Positions 32,765 through 44,228 of a DNA stretch of 64,000 nucleotides are shown here, one piece after another. The translations under genes were made by a program, and so were the position numbers. The stretch is taken from NCBI GenBank assembly GCA_951799425.1, contig OX637401.1, forward strand, positions 31,297,780 to 31,361,779, read 5' to 3'. Position 1 is the first letter of the stretch, and each line of letters begins with the position of its first letter. The notes under the pieces were generated by a model. That model saw nothing but the letters and a program-made list of their open reading frames with translations, ran no database searches and was not told the origin of the DNA. Source of the stretch: Ilex aquifolium (lineage: Eukaryota; Streptophyta; Magnoliopsida; Aquifoliales; Aquifoliaceae).

Positions 32765-35163
32765 GTCCCCTTTACCTCAGACGATGTAAGTAATATTTTT
32801 CAGTTTGTTGAGCATATTGATGCATCTGTTTTAGTATTGATGAGATTACAAATAATGAGCCAATTATTTTACCTGATGAGACATTGTCAGTGGATGATGA
32901 TGGTTTAAGGCGTCATTATCCGCGGCGTGATCGTCATTCAGTTGTTCGTTATGGTTGCACCGCCAAGACTTTATATCCGATCTCTGATTATGTTTCTTAT
33001 GGTGATCTGTCTCCTAAATTTCGAGCTTATAGTATGATCTAATCAGATACGCCATTTTCTCGCTCTGTTTTAGAGGCTATGCAGGAACCCCAGTGGAGTT
33101 CTTGCCATGCAGACGGAGATGGACGGTTTTCAGCGTAATCATGTGGGATCTTGTTTCTTTAGCTTCAGGGGTGAAGCCTGTTGGATGTCGCTGGGTTTAC
33201 ACCCTGAAGTTTCTTGCGGATTGTACTATTAATCGTCACAAGGCTAAGCTTGTGGTGAATGGCTTTACTCAGGTACCAGGTCGTGATTTTAGTGCTACCT
33301 TTGCCCTGTGGCAAAATTGACTACCACTCGGTTGATTATTTCTCTGGCTGCGGAGTACTCTTGGTCTCTTCATCAGTTGGATGTAAAGAATTCATTTTTT
33401 CACGATGATCTAGATGAGACTATTTATATGGATGCACCACTGGACTTTCGTGGTGAGGGGGAGTATGTTGGGAAGGTGTGTCGACTGCGTAACTCTCTTT
33501 ATGGACTAAAATAGTCACCACGAGCCTGATTCTCTCGCTTTAGTGGTGTAGTTATACGTTTAGGGTTCACTAGATGTCATTCTGATCATACCGGCTTCAT
33601 TCGACTGAATACTTCTGGGTGGTGTGTCTAGGGTTGTTCACCCTACCCTACGGGTAGGAAATATGCTCTTCCGTCTTCCTACCCGATACTTTGCGGAAGA
33701 ATTTTTTCTTGGCCTACCCTACCCGACAGCTGTCGTATTCCTACCCGACTTCCTACCCGATTAATCGGGTAGGAAGTCGGGTAGGAAATCGGGTAAACAT
33801 TTTTGTAATTATTAATTTTTGAATGCACCAATTTAACAACACAATAAATCAATAACACTAAAATCTAAAACAACTACAATAACAATTATAATAAAACACA
33901 AGAAAGTATGAACATCAACCTACCGTAATTTTTATACAAATACAATAACAATTAATTTAAGTTTAAACCATATGAAATACATTAAAATCATATTAATTAA
34001 TTAATGCGGGTAGGGTAGGGTAGGAATGCGGAAATTGATAGCTCTTCCGCATTCCTACCCGATTTAATCGGAAGACCAAAAACTCTTCCGCATTCCTACC
34101 CGATTTTTGCGGTTAACCATTCAGTAGGGTAGGGTAGGGTAGGGTCGGGTAGGGTAGGAACTTGCGGCTAATCGGAAATTTGAACACCCCTAGGTGTGTC
34201 ATCCTTTTGGTATATGTGGATGATATTATTATTACTGGAGATGGTATTTTTGGGACTGCAGAGGTCAAGGTATACCTTGGGAAGGCTTTAGATGTGAAGG
34301 ACCTTGAATTTTTGCGATACTTTTTTGGGATTGAAGTTGCCCGTAGTAGTAAAAGTATTGTTCTTTTTTGTTCTGGATCTTCTCTCGGACACTAAGATGC
34401 TGGGGTGCAAACTAACATCATCACCCATGATTCCAAACCTAAAGCTCACTATTGAAAGAGAGGAGTTGAGAGATTCGACTGTCTATTAGAGGTTGGTAGG
34501 TAGACTTATCTACCTAGCCAACACTAGGTCAGACATTTCATTTGCTGTCATCTGAGTTAGTCAGTTTATGCACAAGCTGTGTCGGTCTCATTTTGATGCA
34601 TTTTATCATATTCTTCGGTACTTCAAGTCTTGTCTTGGACTCGGGTTGTTTTATGCATCAGCATCTCAAACTGATTTTCTAGCCCGTTATTCAAATTCAG
34701 ATTATATGGAAGCGTGTGACAGTCGATCTACTACGGACTTCTGTGCTTTTTGAGGGACTCATCTTATATCTTGGAAGAGTAAGAAGTAGGCAGTTGTCTC
34801 CCGCTCGTCAGTAGAGACAGAGTATCGGGCACTGGCACTTGACACGTATGAGATTATCTAGCTACGATCGATTCTTGGCGAGTTAAAATTTCCAGTGACT
34901 TCTCCATCCATATTATATTGTAATAATTGATCTGCTATTTAGCTCGCTTCTGACTCTGTATTATACGAAAAAACAGAGCATATAAAGATCGATATTCACT
35001 TTCTTCGGGAGAAGATTAACTGTGGTATTGTCACTCCATCATTTGTGAGAACCAGTGATTAGGTTGCGGATATTTTCACCAAACTTGTCACTCTATCCAT
35101 TCTCCGAGACTACGTTATCAAGCTTGACTTATTTGACATTTTTGCGCTTACTTTGAGGGGGAG
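32765..35163 (+). mobile_element. Old Ty1/copia remnant (pol 3' part)
   Basis: Recognisable copia pol segments in order on the plus strand: RRHYPRRDRHSVVRYG upstream of RT; GCRWVYTLKFLADCTINRHK and AKLVVNGFTQVPGRDF; HQLDVKNSFFHDDLDETIYM; the catalytic YVDDIIITGDG (about 34213); then RNase H-type sequence (about 34560-35100). A purine tract (TTTGAGGGGGAG, about 35151-35163) precedes a probable 3' LTR. It is heavily broken, with many breaks, and a 564-bp hAT element sits inside it. The left end abuts the LINE fragment, and the 5' half of the element is missing. Clearly older than the Reina-like element. Confidence 0.85.
33629..34192. mobile_element. hAT-type MITE with 8-bp target duplication
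   Basis: A 564-bp element flanked by a perfect 8-bp direct repeat GGTGTGTC (33621-33628 and 34193-34200). Ends are inverted: TAGGGTTGTTCA on the left and TTGAACACCCCTA on the right, the typical hAT terminus (TAGGGGTGTTCAA). Both arms are filled with GGGTAGG/CCTACCC units and TCTTCCGCATTCCTACCCGA-like repeats around an AT-rich centre (33790-34000). It encodes no transposase. It was inserted into the copia remnant and is therefore younger. Confidence 0.9.
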
Positions 35164-35360
35164 TGTTGAAGTTCTAGTCTAGTTTATTAGGGTGTTGCAT
35201 TTTTACCCTTATTATGACTTTTATGTCTTACCTAGACCATAGGGATGTTCATGTCTTTTTATACTATTATTTGGCTATATATACCTAGTTCAACCTTCTT
35301 TATTCTTTCGTTGGATGAATTTATTATAATCTGTCATGTTTTATATTATAGATTTGAAAT
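35164..35360 (+). repeat. Probable 3' LTR of the old copia remnant
   Basis: Begins TGTTGAAGTTCTAG directly after the polypurine tract and contains a promoter-like CTATATATACC at about 35274. Its right end is not defined; 35360 is an estimate. Confidence 0.55.
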
Positions 35361-35378
35361 TTTTGAAAAAAAGACCTA

Positions 35379-35505
35379 TTTAAGGCACATAAGGCTGGGA
35401 CACATGTTGGCCAATTTAGGGCGGATTAGAGTTGGCCCATTTCAAAAACCAATTTAAGGCACATAAGTATGGGACACATGTTGGCCAGTTTAGGGCGGAT
35501 GAACT
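35379..35505. repeat. Tandem repeat, 74-bp period
   Basis: TTTAAGGCACATAAG...TGGGACACATGTTGGCC..TTTAGGGCGGAT occurs at about 35380-35428 and again at 35454-35501, with a spacer between. Two copies only, with few differences. Confidence 0.75.
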
Positions 35506-35639
35506 GCCCACCAGACATTAGTGCACTTGGAGGGCTAACCCCAAGCCCGACTCATATAAATTTGGATCGGGTTGGCCCTGCTCAGTCCAATCCTTTGTCA
35601 CCTTTTACACTGCTTAATGATCTCTGCCTTCTGATCTTA

Positions 35640-36314
35640 TGCTCCGTTTGGTAGGAAGGATAGAAAGTAGGAAGGATGGAAAGTAGGAGGGATACACTTT
35701 CTATCCTTCAAGGAAGGAAAGTAGGATGGATACACTTTCCTTCCTTCGTGTTTGGTTGGATGGATGGAAAATAAAAATGACTAAATTTTTTTTTTTTTTT
35801 TTTGTGCTGGATAAGATTAGGGGTGACAATCGAGTCATATCGTGACAGATTTGTGTTGAGTCATTACGGATTTATGTCGAACATTACTAAAATCTAACTC
35901 AACTCATTTAATTAATTATGTCGTGTCAAGTTACGAGTTGGACTGTTTATTATTTTTATTTTTCATTTTTTATTTTTATATTTTTTAATTTTTTTAATTT
36001 TTTAAAAAATATATATATAAATACATATTTTATCATTGTATTTTTATATGATAAAATATGTATATATATATATATATATAAAAAGATATATAGGCAAATA
36101 AGATACATCTCAACACAAATAATTAACTTTCCATCCATTTTCCTTCCGATTTTGGAGGGATTGATTTTGGTGAGTTGGAAGGAAAGTTAATTCATCCACT
36201 TTTCCATCCTTCCTACTTTCCTTCTTTACCAAACATGATGTTTTATTTATCCATCCCATTTTTCATCCTTCCAACTTTCCATCCTTCCACTTTTCCATCG
36301 TACCAAACGGAGCA
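35640..36314. mobile_element. PIF/Harbinger-type element, copy A
   Basis: 675 bp with terminal inverted repeats TGCTCCGTTTGGTA/TACCAAACGGAGCA and the 3-bp target duplication TTA (35637-35639 and 36315-36317), both typical of PIF/Harbinger and Tourist MITEs. Subterminal DNA is built of (GGAAGGATGGAAAGT)-like units and their complements. The core includes an AGGGGTGACAATCGAG motif and a (TA)n run at about 36060-36080. No transposase. A second copy in the opposite orientation is at 37859-38627. Confidence 0.85.
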
Positions 36315-36330
36315 TTAGTCATTCCTCGAT

Positions 36331-37735
36331 CCATGCCACAAGGCTTTTTCCTCCCAACACACTCAAATCACAGTTTGATCTCTCAATCTTTGAAAGTTCT
36401 AATTACACGGTTTTACGGAGATACATATTGACTCGCCTAGAGCGAATACGCCACTGATGCATAAGGTACTGTGACACCTGCTACATGGCTTTTTCCTCCT
36501 AAGAGCAACTCCAAGGGGAGTTGCCATTTTTGGGGTGCCAAATGTCATTTTGCAACCCTGAATAGTGTTTTGGCACCCTTAATTTATAAATCTACTCTAA
36601 TGGTAGGTGCCAAAATGGGGTGCCATTTTAATATTTTAATATTTTTTATTAAAAAAAATAAATAAATGTAACAGTTATATTATAACGGGTATAGTTTTCA
36701 TAACGATCGTAATTTAACGGATATATTTTTATAGTAAAAAATTAAAATTTAAAATTTCAATTTCAAGTTGCATTTTCGATTCTAATTTCAATTTCAAGTT
36801 GTATTTTTAATTCCAATTTCAATTTGAAGTTGTATTTTCAATACATAGTAATTAAAAAATAATAGCAATATAATAAATAATGACTACAAATTAAAAAATA
36901 ATAGCAACATAATAAATATGACAATACAAAAAAAATTAATGGTGTACTATAACAATACAAAAAAAATTTAATGGTCTAATATGACAATACAAAAAACTTT
37001 TGGGGTAGAATGTATCATTTCCCCTAAAATAAATACTAGCAGATCGATTCAGACCCAATTGCCAAACCCTTCCCCTGCGATTGAATCCCTACCCCCTTCC
37101 CCTTCCCCTTCCCCTTCCCCTTCCCCTTCCCTTTCCCTATCCCTTTCTCCCTTGCGATTCAGACCCTTCTTCTTCCCCTAAACCCTAAACAAAATCACCC
37201 AATGAAGTTCAAACATATACCCAGTGAGAAGTTAAAGCATATACCCAGGCACCAACAATTTTCAGGCACCAACAATTTTCAGACACCAACAATTTTCAGC
37301 AACGATTTTCAGGCGATTTTCAGGCAAGTAGACACCTCCTTCCCCTTTCCCTCTCTCTGTATTTTGATAGAAGTTTTGGGTTGAATATAGAGGTTGAGAT
37401 GAGCAATAGACCCAACGGCTATTTTGCAACCTCTGATTTCTCTCTCCAAAATTGCCAAATATGTCACCCCAAAATCCTAGATGCCATTTTGCCACCTCTG
37501 ATGCCACCTCCGTTGGAGTTCGAATTTTTGCAGTTGGGGTGCCATTTTAGCAGTTATGGGTATGGCACCCCTGATGGCAACTCCCGTTGGAGTTGCTCTA
37601 ACACACTCAAAGTGTAGTTTGATCTCCCAATCCTTGGAAGTTCTACTTGGACAGTTTCACGGAGGTATATCTTGACTCGCCTAGAGTGAATATGTCGTTG
37701 ATGCATTAGGTAATGTGACACCTGCTGAATCATAT
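36331..37735. repeat. Tandem duplication of about 150 bp, split by an insertion
   Basis: Copy 1 (about 36342-36486) and copy 2 (36487-36502 plus 37599-37732) share GGCTTTTTCCTCC, CAACACACTCAAA, TTTGATCTCYCAATC, TTGACTCGCCTAGAG and AATGTGACACCTGCT at about 85 percent identity. Copy 2 is interrupted by the element at 36503-37598; copy 1 shows the uninterrupted arrangement (CCTCCCAACACACTC), in effect an empty site. Confidence 0.8.
36503..37598. mobile_element. Tourist/Harbinger-like element with TAA target duplication
   Basis: 1096 bp with terminal inverted repeats GAGCAACTCCAAGGGGAGTT / imperfect complement ending CGTTGGAGTTGCTC, and TAA on both sides (36500-36502 and 37599-37601). Subterminal repeats of GGTGCCATTTTGG type occur at both ends. 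A (CCCCTT)n run is at about 37090-37135. No transposase is recognised, though the interior (37000-37400) is unassigned. It is inserted in the second copy of a local tandem duplication. Confidence 0.8.
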
Positions 37736-37858
37736 AGAGTTTGTAGTTATGCGTAACGGACACAAAGACCAGAACATTGCATTAGATTGGTTAGTCAAAA
37801 TAGAAAAAAGACAAACTGCTAACATGAAATGAGCATTTCTTTCCTTGTTGGACTTTTA

Positions 37859-38627
37859 TGCTCCGTTTGGTACGATGGAAAAGTGGAAGGATGAAAAGTT
37901 GGAAGGATGGAAAGTGAGAAGGATGGAAAGTGGGATGGATAAATAAAATATCATGTTTGGTAAGGAAGGAAAGTAGGAAAGATGAAAAAGTGGATGGATT
38001 AACTTTCCTTCCAACTCACCAAAATCAATCCCTCCAAAATCGGAAGGAAAGTGGATGGAAAGTTAATTATTTGTGTTGAGATGTATCTTATTTGTCTATA
38101 TATCTTTTAATATATACATATATATACATTAATTTCATATAAAAATACAATGATAAAATATGTATTTATATATATATTTTTTAAAAAATTTAAAAAATTT
38201 AAAAAATTTAAAAAATTTAAAAAATTTAAAAAATTTAAAAAATTTAAAAAATTTAAAAAATTAAAAAATTAAAAAAAATTAAAAAAATAATAAACAATCC
38301 AACTCGTAACTTGACACGATACAATTAATTAAATGAGTTGAGTTAGATTTTAGTAATGTTCGACATAAATCTATAATGACTCAACACGAATCTGTCACGA
38401 TATGACTCGATTGTTACCCCTAATCTTATCCAGCACAAAAAAAAAAAAAAAAAAAAAATTTGTCAATTTTATTTTCCATCCATCCAACCAAACACGAAGG
38501 AAGAAAAGTGTATCCATCCTACTTTCCATCCTTCCTACCTTCCTACTTTCCTTCCTTGAAGGATAGAAAGTGTATCCCTGCTACTTTCCATCCTTCCTAC
38601 TTTCCATCATTCTTACCAAACGAAGCA
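37859..38627. mobile_element. PIF/Harbinger-type element, copy B (inverted relative to copy A)
   Basis: 769 bp, TIRs TGCTCCGTTTGGTA/TTACCAAACGAAGCA, target duplication TTA (37856-37858 and 38628-38630). The interior is that of copy A in reverse, including the TGACACGATACAATTAATTA stretch and the poly-A/T end. It differs mainly by expansion of a TTTAAAAAA repeat (38178-38270). High identity between copies suggests recent activity or a duplication. Confidence 0.85.
38178..38270. repeat. (TTTAAAAAA)n microsatellite inside Harbinger copy B
   Basis: About nine to ten copies of a 9-10-bp unit TTTAAAAAA. The same spot in copy A has only one or two units, so the array grew after the copies separated. 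Confidence 0.85.
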
Positions 38628-38630
38628 TTA

Positions 38631-39372
38631 GTGGAGATGTCCCATCTATTCATGTGTTTTTCTCCTAGTTTTTCTTTTTTCTTTTTTCGAAAAATGGTAG
38701 GTTAGCGATTTTGATATTGTGCCGATTCAAGTTTTTCATATTTCATTTTCTTTTAGGCTATTATTTCAATTTAAATTGATATTCTCCTAATATTGTCTTC
38801 AAAGAGGATTGTAATAATTATGTTTTCTCGTACAACTTTATTTATTTATTTTTTTGCTTCTTTATAATCTTTTCCCACTATTATTTGTTTTTCTCTCTTT
38901 CCAAACACAAACAATAATTCCTATCTAATTAAGTGGAAATCAAAACAACTCCTTTCAACAAAGTACAATTACATTAAGCTAGTGTTAGTCAAATCTAATC
39001 AAACAATCGAGCTACCATCTCCCAAATAAATGAATAGACATGACATGAAATCAATTTAATGAAATCAATTGAGCTGCCAGTAACGTGTAGCTAGGAATAG
39101 AGTTGAAGACGAAGTGGAGATCAACTGAAATTTTTTACTAAGAAGTAAAAATTATGAATTTGGGTTTTCCTTGATTTGGTTTTAGAAAAAAGTTTTTTTT
39201 TCATTTGGTATGAGTATAAGTCAACATTAGAGAAACATTTTAGACAATTTTTACTTAAATTTAAATTTGGGTATAAAAAAATTAGGACTAGGGTTGCCCT
39301 TACCAAACGTACACTAAATAGACCAAGGAGTTGTCTATGGTAAAAATTCGGTACCATACTGATATTTATCAT
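38631..39372. other. Intergenic, no gene seen
   Basis: AT-rich DNA between Harbinger copy B and the second Helitron-like element. No recognisable feature. Confidence 0.45.
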
Positions 39373-40424
39373 ACTAGTTGTTGCACACGTGCGTTGCACG
39401 TGGACTCTTTACGAAAAGTTCTATTATGATTAAACCCTTAATAGGCCCTAGCATAAATAAATAATCATCCCTATAGTTATGTCTATAGAGAATGATCATT
39501 GTTATCTTTGATAAATAACCACTTCTTGAAACTTGGGAAATAGAGATAACTAACAAAACCAAGCAAGAGAATCCATGACCTTTGTCCTCTTTTCAGAAAT
39601 GGGTTACCTCCTACACATAAAACACCCACAGAAAAATGAATGATTAAGCCTTTCGAAAAAAATGAGTGGTTAAACAACCTTGAATTGCAAGATTTTAAAA
39701 AAAACCCACACAGAAAATGGAAAAGGAATAACAACACAAAATAAATTGATTCTAAGGGCTAATACAATATAAGACTAAGTATCACAAAAAGCTAAGGCAT
39801 TGAGAAGAAGAATATGAAAAAACGTCTGCCATAAAATGTTCCAAGAGTACATGCGAAAGTTGTTGTCAGACTAACGATTCCAATTCTTTCCAATCCTTTG
39901 GACAAACAATTCCAATCCCCGATTGGAATAATAATACAATATTCCAATGGTAAAAATTATGAAAAATTAGATTAAATTTAAAGTAAAAAAAAACTACCAA
40001 AAAACAATAAGGAAAACAGTGTAGTACGACACATAATTGAAAATCATTTCCAAGACAGCTTGTAATAGCTTGAGTTTTGTTCAGAAGGTAATTGTCCATT
40101 GCGATCTTTACCAAGAATAGAAAATTTTAAGCAGTCCTCTTTCACTGTAAGCACTTTGATTAGAGTTTGGGATCTATAATTAGTTCTTTGTGATGCAAGA
40201 GCAAGAGTTGTCTTTCTTCCTCTTCATCCTTGAAGACACCCCCCGCTTAAACTGTATCACATAAGACATATAATATGTATTAGTATATAAAAATCATCCA
40301 AATATGTTGTTATATTCAAAATATTGAATTTTGACATTTGGCACTAATGAAATACAGGGAAAGGGGTACTTACCTTCTTGAATCAAATAATGTTCAAATG
40401 TTGAAATGATCCAAGGTTTATGAT

Positions 40425-40588
40425 ATCTCAACGATTTGTGAGTAAATTGTACCAACATATGAACGAAAGTTTTATAGTTAAATAAGAATGGATTTGTGAG
40501 TAAGGTTTATTTAACACAATCTCAACGATTTGTGAGTAAATTGTACCAACATATGAACGAAAGTTTTACAGTTAAATAAGAATGGATT
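40425..40588. repeat. Direct duplication, 94-bp period, in Helitron-like element 2
   Basis: ATCTCAACGATTTGTGAGTA...AAATAAGAATGGAT (about 68 bp) occurs at 40425-40493 and 40519-40587 with only one or two differences. Confidence 0.8.
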
Positions 40589-42649
40589 GTTATTCAATCA
40601 AAGTTACCATAACTAAGTTAATACGTTATTGATCAATGTGCTAATGTTGTTAAAAAAATCTATTGTAAGGAAAATTATGAAAAACAGAATATAAAGGTCC
40701 CTTAAGTTAAAAAATGGGTACCATGTTGAAGCAGTGATGTTGTCTTTCCAATCCACAAACAATCGATGTGTATGAAATAGACCACAAGAGTTTCTCAAGA
40801 GGAACCATCCTACCAATTACTACTCATCGAAACCAAACAAAAACTTGATTCGAACTATTGAACAACAATTGAATATAACTAACAAAAATTTTGAGGGAAG
40901 ATTGAACAATGGAATCCTTTGCTTCAACTCTAGATTTGTAGATGCTTGTATCAACCATCCAAATGAAAAATAATCACTTGTTCTATGTGATCTCGCTGAA
41001 AATAAAATACACTCTCTCCAAAAAAAATCTGCTAGATAAAATAAAAGCATCAAAATTTTTAAAGTTGATACGAAGCTCAATTCTCATATTTGATTCGTCT
41101 CTCTCTAAACCCCATTTTGTCTCCATCTTTGTCTCCTTTGTACGACAAAAGAAAGAGCAGGATGACCGATATGAATACATACACACACATTTATTTTTTG
41201 TTTTTCCTTTTTAAATAAAGGAGCAAGAGTTTGAAGAAATAATAAGGATACTAAATAACATCCACTGTGTGGAAAGTACCATTAAATACCAAAGAACCAA
41301 TAAAAAATGACATACGGAAAAAGGATAAAAATACAATAAAATAGCAAAATAACAAATGTTTAATCAAGCTTTTCATTCCATTCTTACTCATATCCATTCC
41401 GTTAGTTAATGAACCAAACCTACATGCTGACATACCTGAGTACCAGCTCAATAGTTAGCCTTTATTTCAAATGCAATCAATGAAATGAACTACTTGGAAC
41501 ATGTTTAATTCCTATTATGAGAACCATCATAAAATTAATTCAAGTTCCCAAAAAAGCAAAACATCTATACAAACAAAAATTGTTTTAAACATCCAACAAA
41601 AAATTGAATTAATCTATCGTGATTTACATGGCATTATACCAACCAAGTTTGAGAGTTAATCACCGCAAACACTCCAGTAAAATAAACATAGATCCACTTT
41701 TGAAAATGCTAATACGTATCAACTGAAATTACCAAGTGATGGAATGGTCATGCATACTCAGTCTTTACTAATATTTCAAAAGGTTTTGTATTTCTTCATA
41801 TCAATGTTCCCCTGTTCTGAGTAGATTAGAAGTACTGCACCTAACTACTTTTTACCTATGATAGGAGTCTTCGCAAAGAATGGATTAAATGAAATGCAGA
41901 GTTATGATTATGTTAGCCTTTTGTACCTTTCTTCTCAGAAAAAGTTTCCTTGTACTCTATTTATAAGTCAAATAGCAAGTCAAAATATGGTTCCAATACT
42001 ATCATCTCCATTATCTTTTTGCAGAATTTTTATTCTTTGATGACTTATAACAGAGAATGAATGCACCCTGCTTGCATTGGAATGACAATAACAATAATAC
42101 TAAGAACAATGCTGAATTTGATAATAATATTTGTGATAGACATAAAATAAGGGGATTTTCCTATTTTTCACATGCTATCACAAAGAAGTCTTCAGATCAA
42201 AAAAGGATGACTATTACGCACGCAGAGAGAGTTCTACTTAATCAATAGGTAGTAACATTAGGCTTTGGTAGACATTATTTCCAAAAAAGAATAATAATTC
42301 AAATTGTAGCTGATGCAAGTATTTTCCATAATATTTAAGCTGCAACGAATTAAGCATTGCATGGCCAACATTGTCCATTGCCCATAATAGCATATGCATC
42401 TTTAATGCATGCCTGCATATTAAAGCAACACAGATGATACCCAAGAAATGTAATCAACCCATTAGCAAGATTATAAGGGTTCTTCCTGCGAGTCAACAAC
42501 AATTCTCATTCTAGAATCATAGAGGTTGTATACACAAAAAATATCCAAACAAAAAAGCACCACCTTAGATCAATCACATGAACCCTCCCCTAAATTAAAA
42601 AAGCCAATGAGATTAGTGGACCAAAATCAAGTTAGATTGGAAATTTGAC

Positions 42650-43386
42650 CTTTAACGAAAGGAATTGGTGGCATCACCAACTTTGGGACATAAGTTTCTG
42701 GAATTCTGACAACCAATGGTGGAGAATCATTTTGAGTATCTTTCTCTGCAGAAGATACTTGTAGTTAAGCACTCACTCGAAGCTCAAAAAAAAAAAAAAA
42801 AAGCACCCACTTGACTCACTAAATCAACCAGTGCAACCAATGATGAATCAAGTGGCATTCCACTTCTCAGAATTTGAATGAGAAACGTGTAAAAGAAGAG
42901 GTGAAGATCAAGATCAAGTAGCCTGTATATGGTATTTTAAAGATAAGCATGTTTCTATCATTACTAATGAAGGCAAGGGCATTACAAATAACCCATTTCG
43001 GAAAGAGAAAAGGTAAAAAAAATTTGTAACTTTAACCCATTGAAGCAATTAAGTACCTGGGGTGGTTCGGAAGAGGGGTGGCTCCTCACAAAGGGGATCA
43101 TAGTGAACAGGGTGATTGTTTGCCTTCCACAAAGACAAGGAATTGGTATCATCTTGCAGAGTAATAGCTGCATCATCGCATTCTGGTTCCCTCACTTTTA
43201 CCTTAGGTTACACTTGAATAGCCAAAACAACATATACCTGAATTAGTAAATCACATAATTTCAACAAATCTAAATGAAAATTGAAAGAATTAAGGCAATA
43301 TACACCAACCAAGACAATGTACATGGCAAAACAACTCACTTGTTCAACTTCCTTTCTAATTTGAAGTGGCTCACGAGTTCTAGCTT
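42650..43386 (-). pseudogene. Captured host-gene fragment (three phase-consistent exons), gene unrecognised
   Basis: Minus strand exons 43386-43340 (ends RKEVEQ, donor GTGAGT), 43237-43057 (acceptor TTCAG, contains EPECDDAAITLQDDTNSLSL and HYDPLCEEPPLFRTTP, donor GTACTT) and 42745-42650 (acceptor CTGCAG, contains LVVRIPETYVPKLVMPPIPF, donor GTCAAA). Phases agree at both joints: 0 at the first, 1 at the second. One in-frame stop (TAA, minus strand, 43210-43208) lies in the middle exon, so it is not a working gene as it stands. A further open block at about 43620-43495 (SVRIDSETFGLFRFSIQL) may be an earlier exon, but its joint is unclear. I do not recognise the source gene. Position inside a Helitron-like element suggests capture. 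Confidence 0.5.
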
Positions 43387-44228
43387 CTTTGAGAACATTT
43401 ATCGAACAAAAAGAAGGTGGTGCTTAAATCGGGGAAAGAAACTACAAGAGTTAAACATAAGAAAAAAAAAGGTGAATGATGGAAATGAAAAGTGTCATAC
43501 TTATGCTCCATGACTTGACAACCAAGATGAAGTGTAATTCTTTCTCTAGCACTTGGCAGTTGAATGGAAAAACGGAAAAGCCCAAAAGTTTCGCTGTCAA
43601 TTCTTACCGAATAACATTCAAGTATAGAAAATCACATAGACGCATACATGGATCTATTTTATACACATGCCATAACGAAGAGAGAGATAAAGTGTACCGA
43701 CCTAAAGGTAAGTGATGGTGGCGCGATGTTAGTGCTGAAAATGGCTTGCTGTACGAATGAAGGAATGTGATTGCCGATTGGTGTCGCTATAAGCAGAGAA
43801 GAAGAAAGGTCCAACATATGGTTCACGCGATCGCTTCCAAGATAAGTTCGTTCTGCTAAGAATTAATCAATGCCAATACATGTTGAGAATTTATTGTCTG
43901 AATTGGTAGCGTCTAAACTTGAATAATTATTAAGAATTTTTTTGATTTGTAACTGATAAGTTTGCTTCGACTTTAATCGGTGAAGAAGTGACCATGTGGC
44001 TGGTTGGTTTCACTAACTTGTGAATACACATGAGGGAGGAGAGAGAGAAACGGCTGGAGAAGGAGAGTTCGAGAGAAAGGCTGGTGACGGCGGGATTAGG
44101 GAATAAGTGAAATTAGGGCTTGTAAGACATTAAATAGGAAGGACATGGACGAAATAGTTATATTTTTTAAGGGTAAAGGAGGAAAAAAAATGTTTTTCAA
44201 GTATTCTGGCTTTTTAAAGTAGTATAGA

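Larger units (their letters stand above)
39373..44228 (+). mobile_element. Helitron-like non-autonomous element 2 with captured gene pieces
   Basis: About 4.86 kb. Left end ACTAGTTGTTGCACACGTGC then GTTGCACGTGG, containing the inverted repeat CACGTGC-GTT-GCACGTG; right end CTTTTTAAAGTAGTATAG followed by ATTTG. Ends match the element at 22111-25541. No long TIRs and no target duplication are visible. The interior is largely AT-rich but includes exon-like blocks on the minus strand at 42650-42745, 43057-43237, 43340-43386 and about 43495-43620, three of which join in phase. Carrying host-gene exons is typical of plant Helitrons (family knowledge). No Rep/helicase found, so it depends on an autonomous relative. 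It could be two neighbouring insertions; the matched ends argue for one. Confidence 0.5.

Noticed and set aside
33640-34190. Possible interstitial telomere repeats (GGGTAGG/CCTACCC)
   Set aside because: The unit is not TTTAGGG and the block is bounded by hAT ends with an 8-bp target duplication.
43495-43620. Fourth exon (SVRIDSETFGLFRFSIQL) of the captured gene in Helitron-like element 2
   Set aside because: Protein-like, but no donor gives a phase that joins convincingly to the next block, so it is mentioned but not included.
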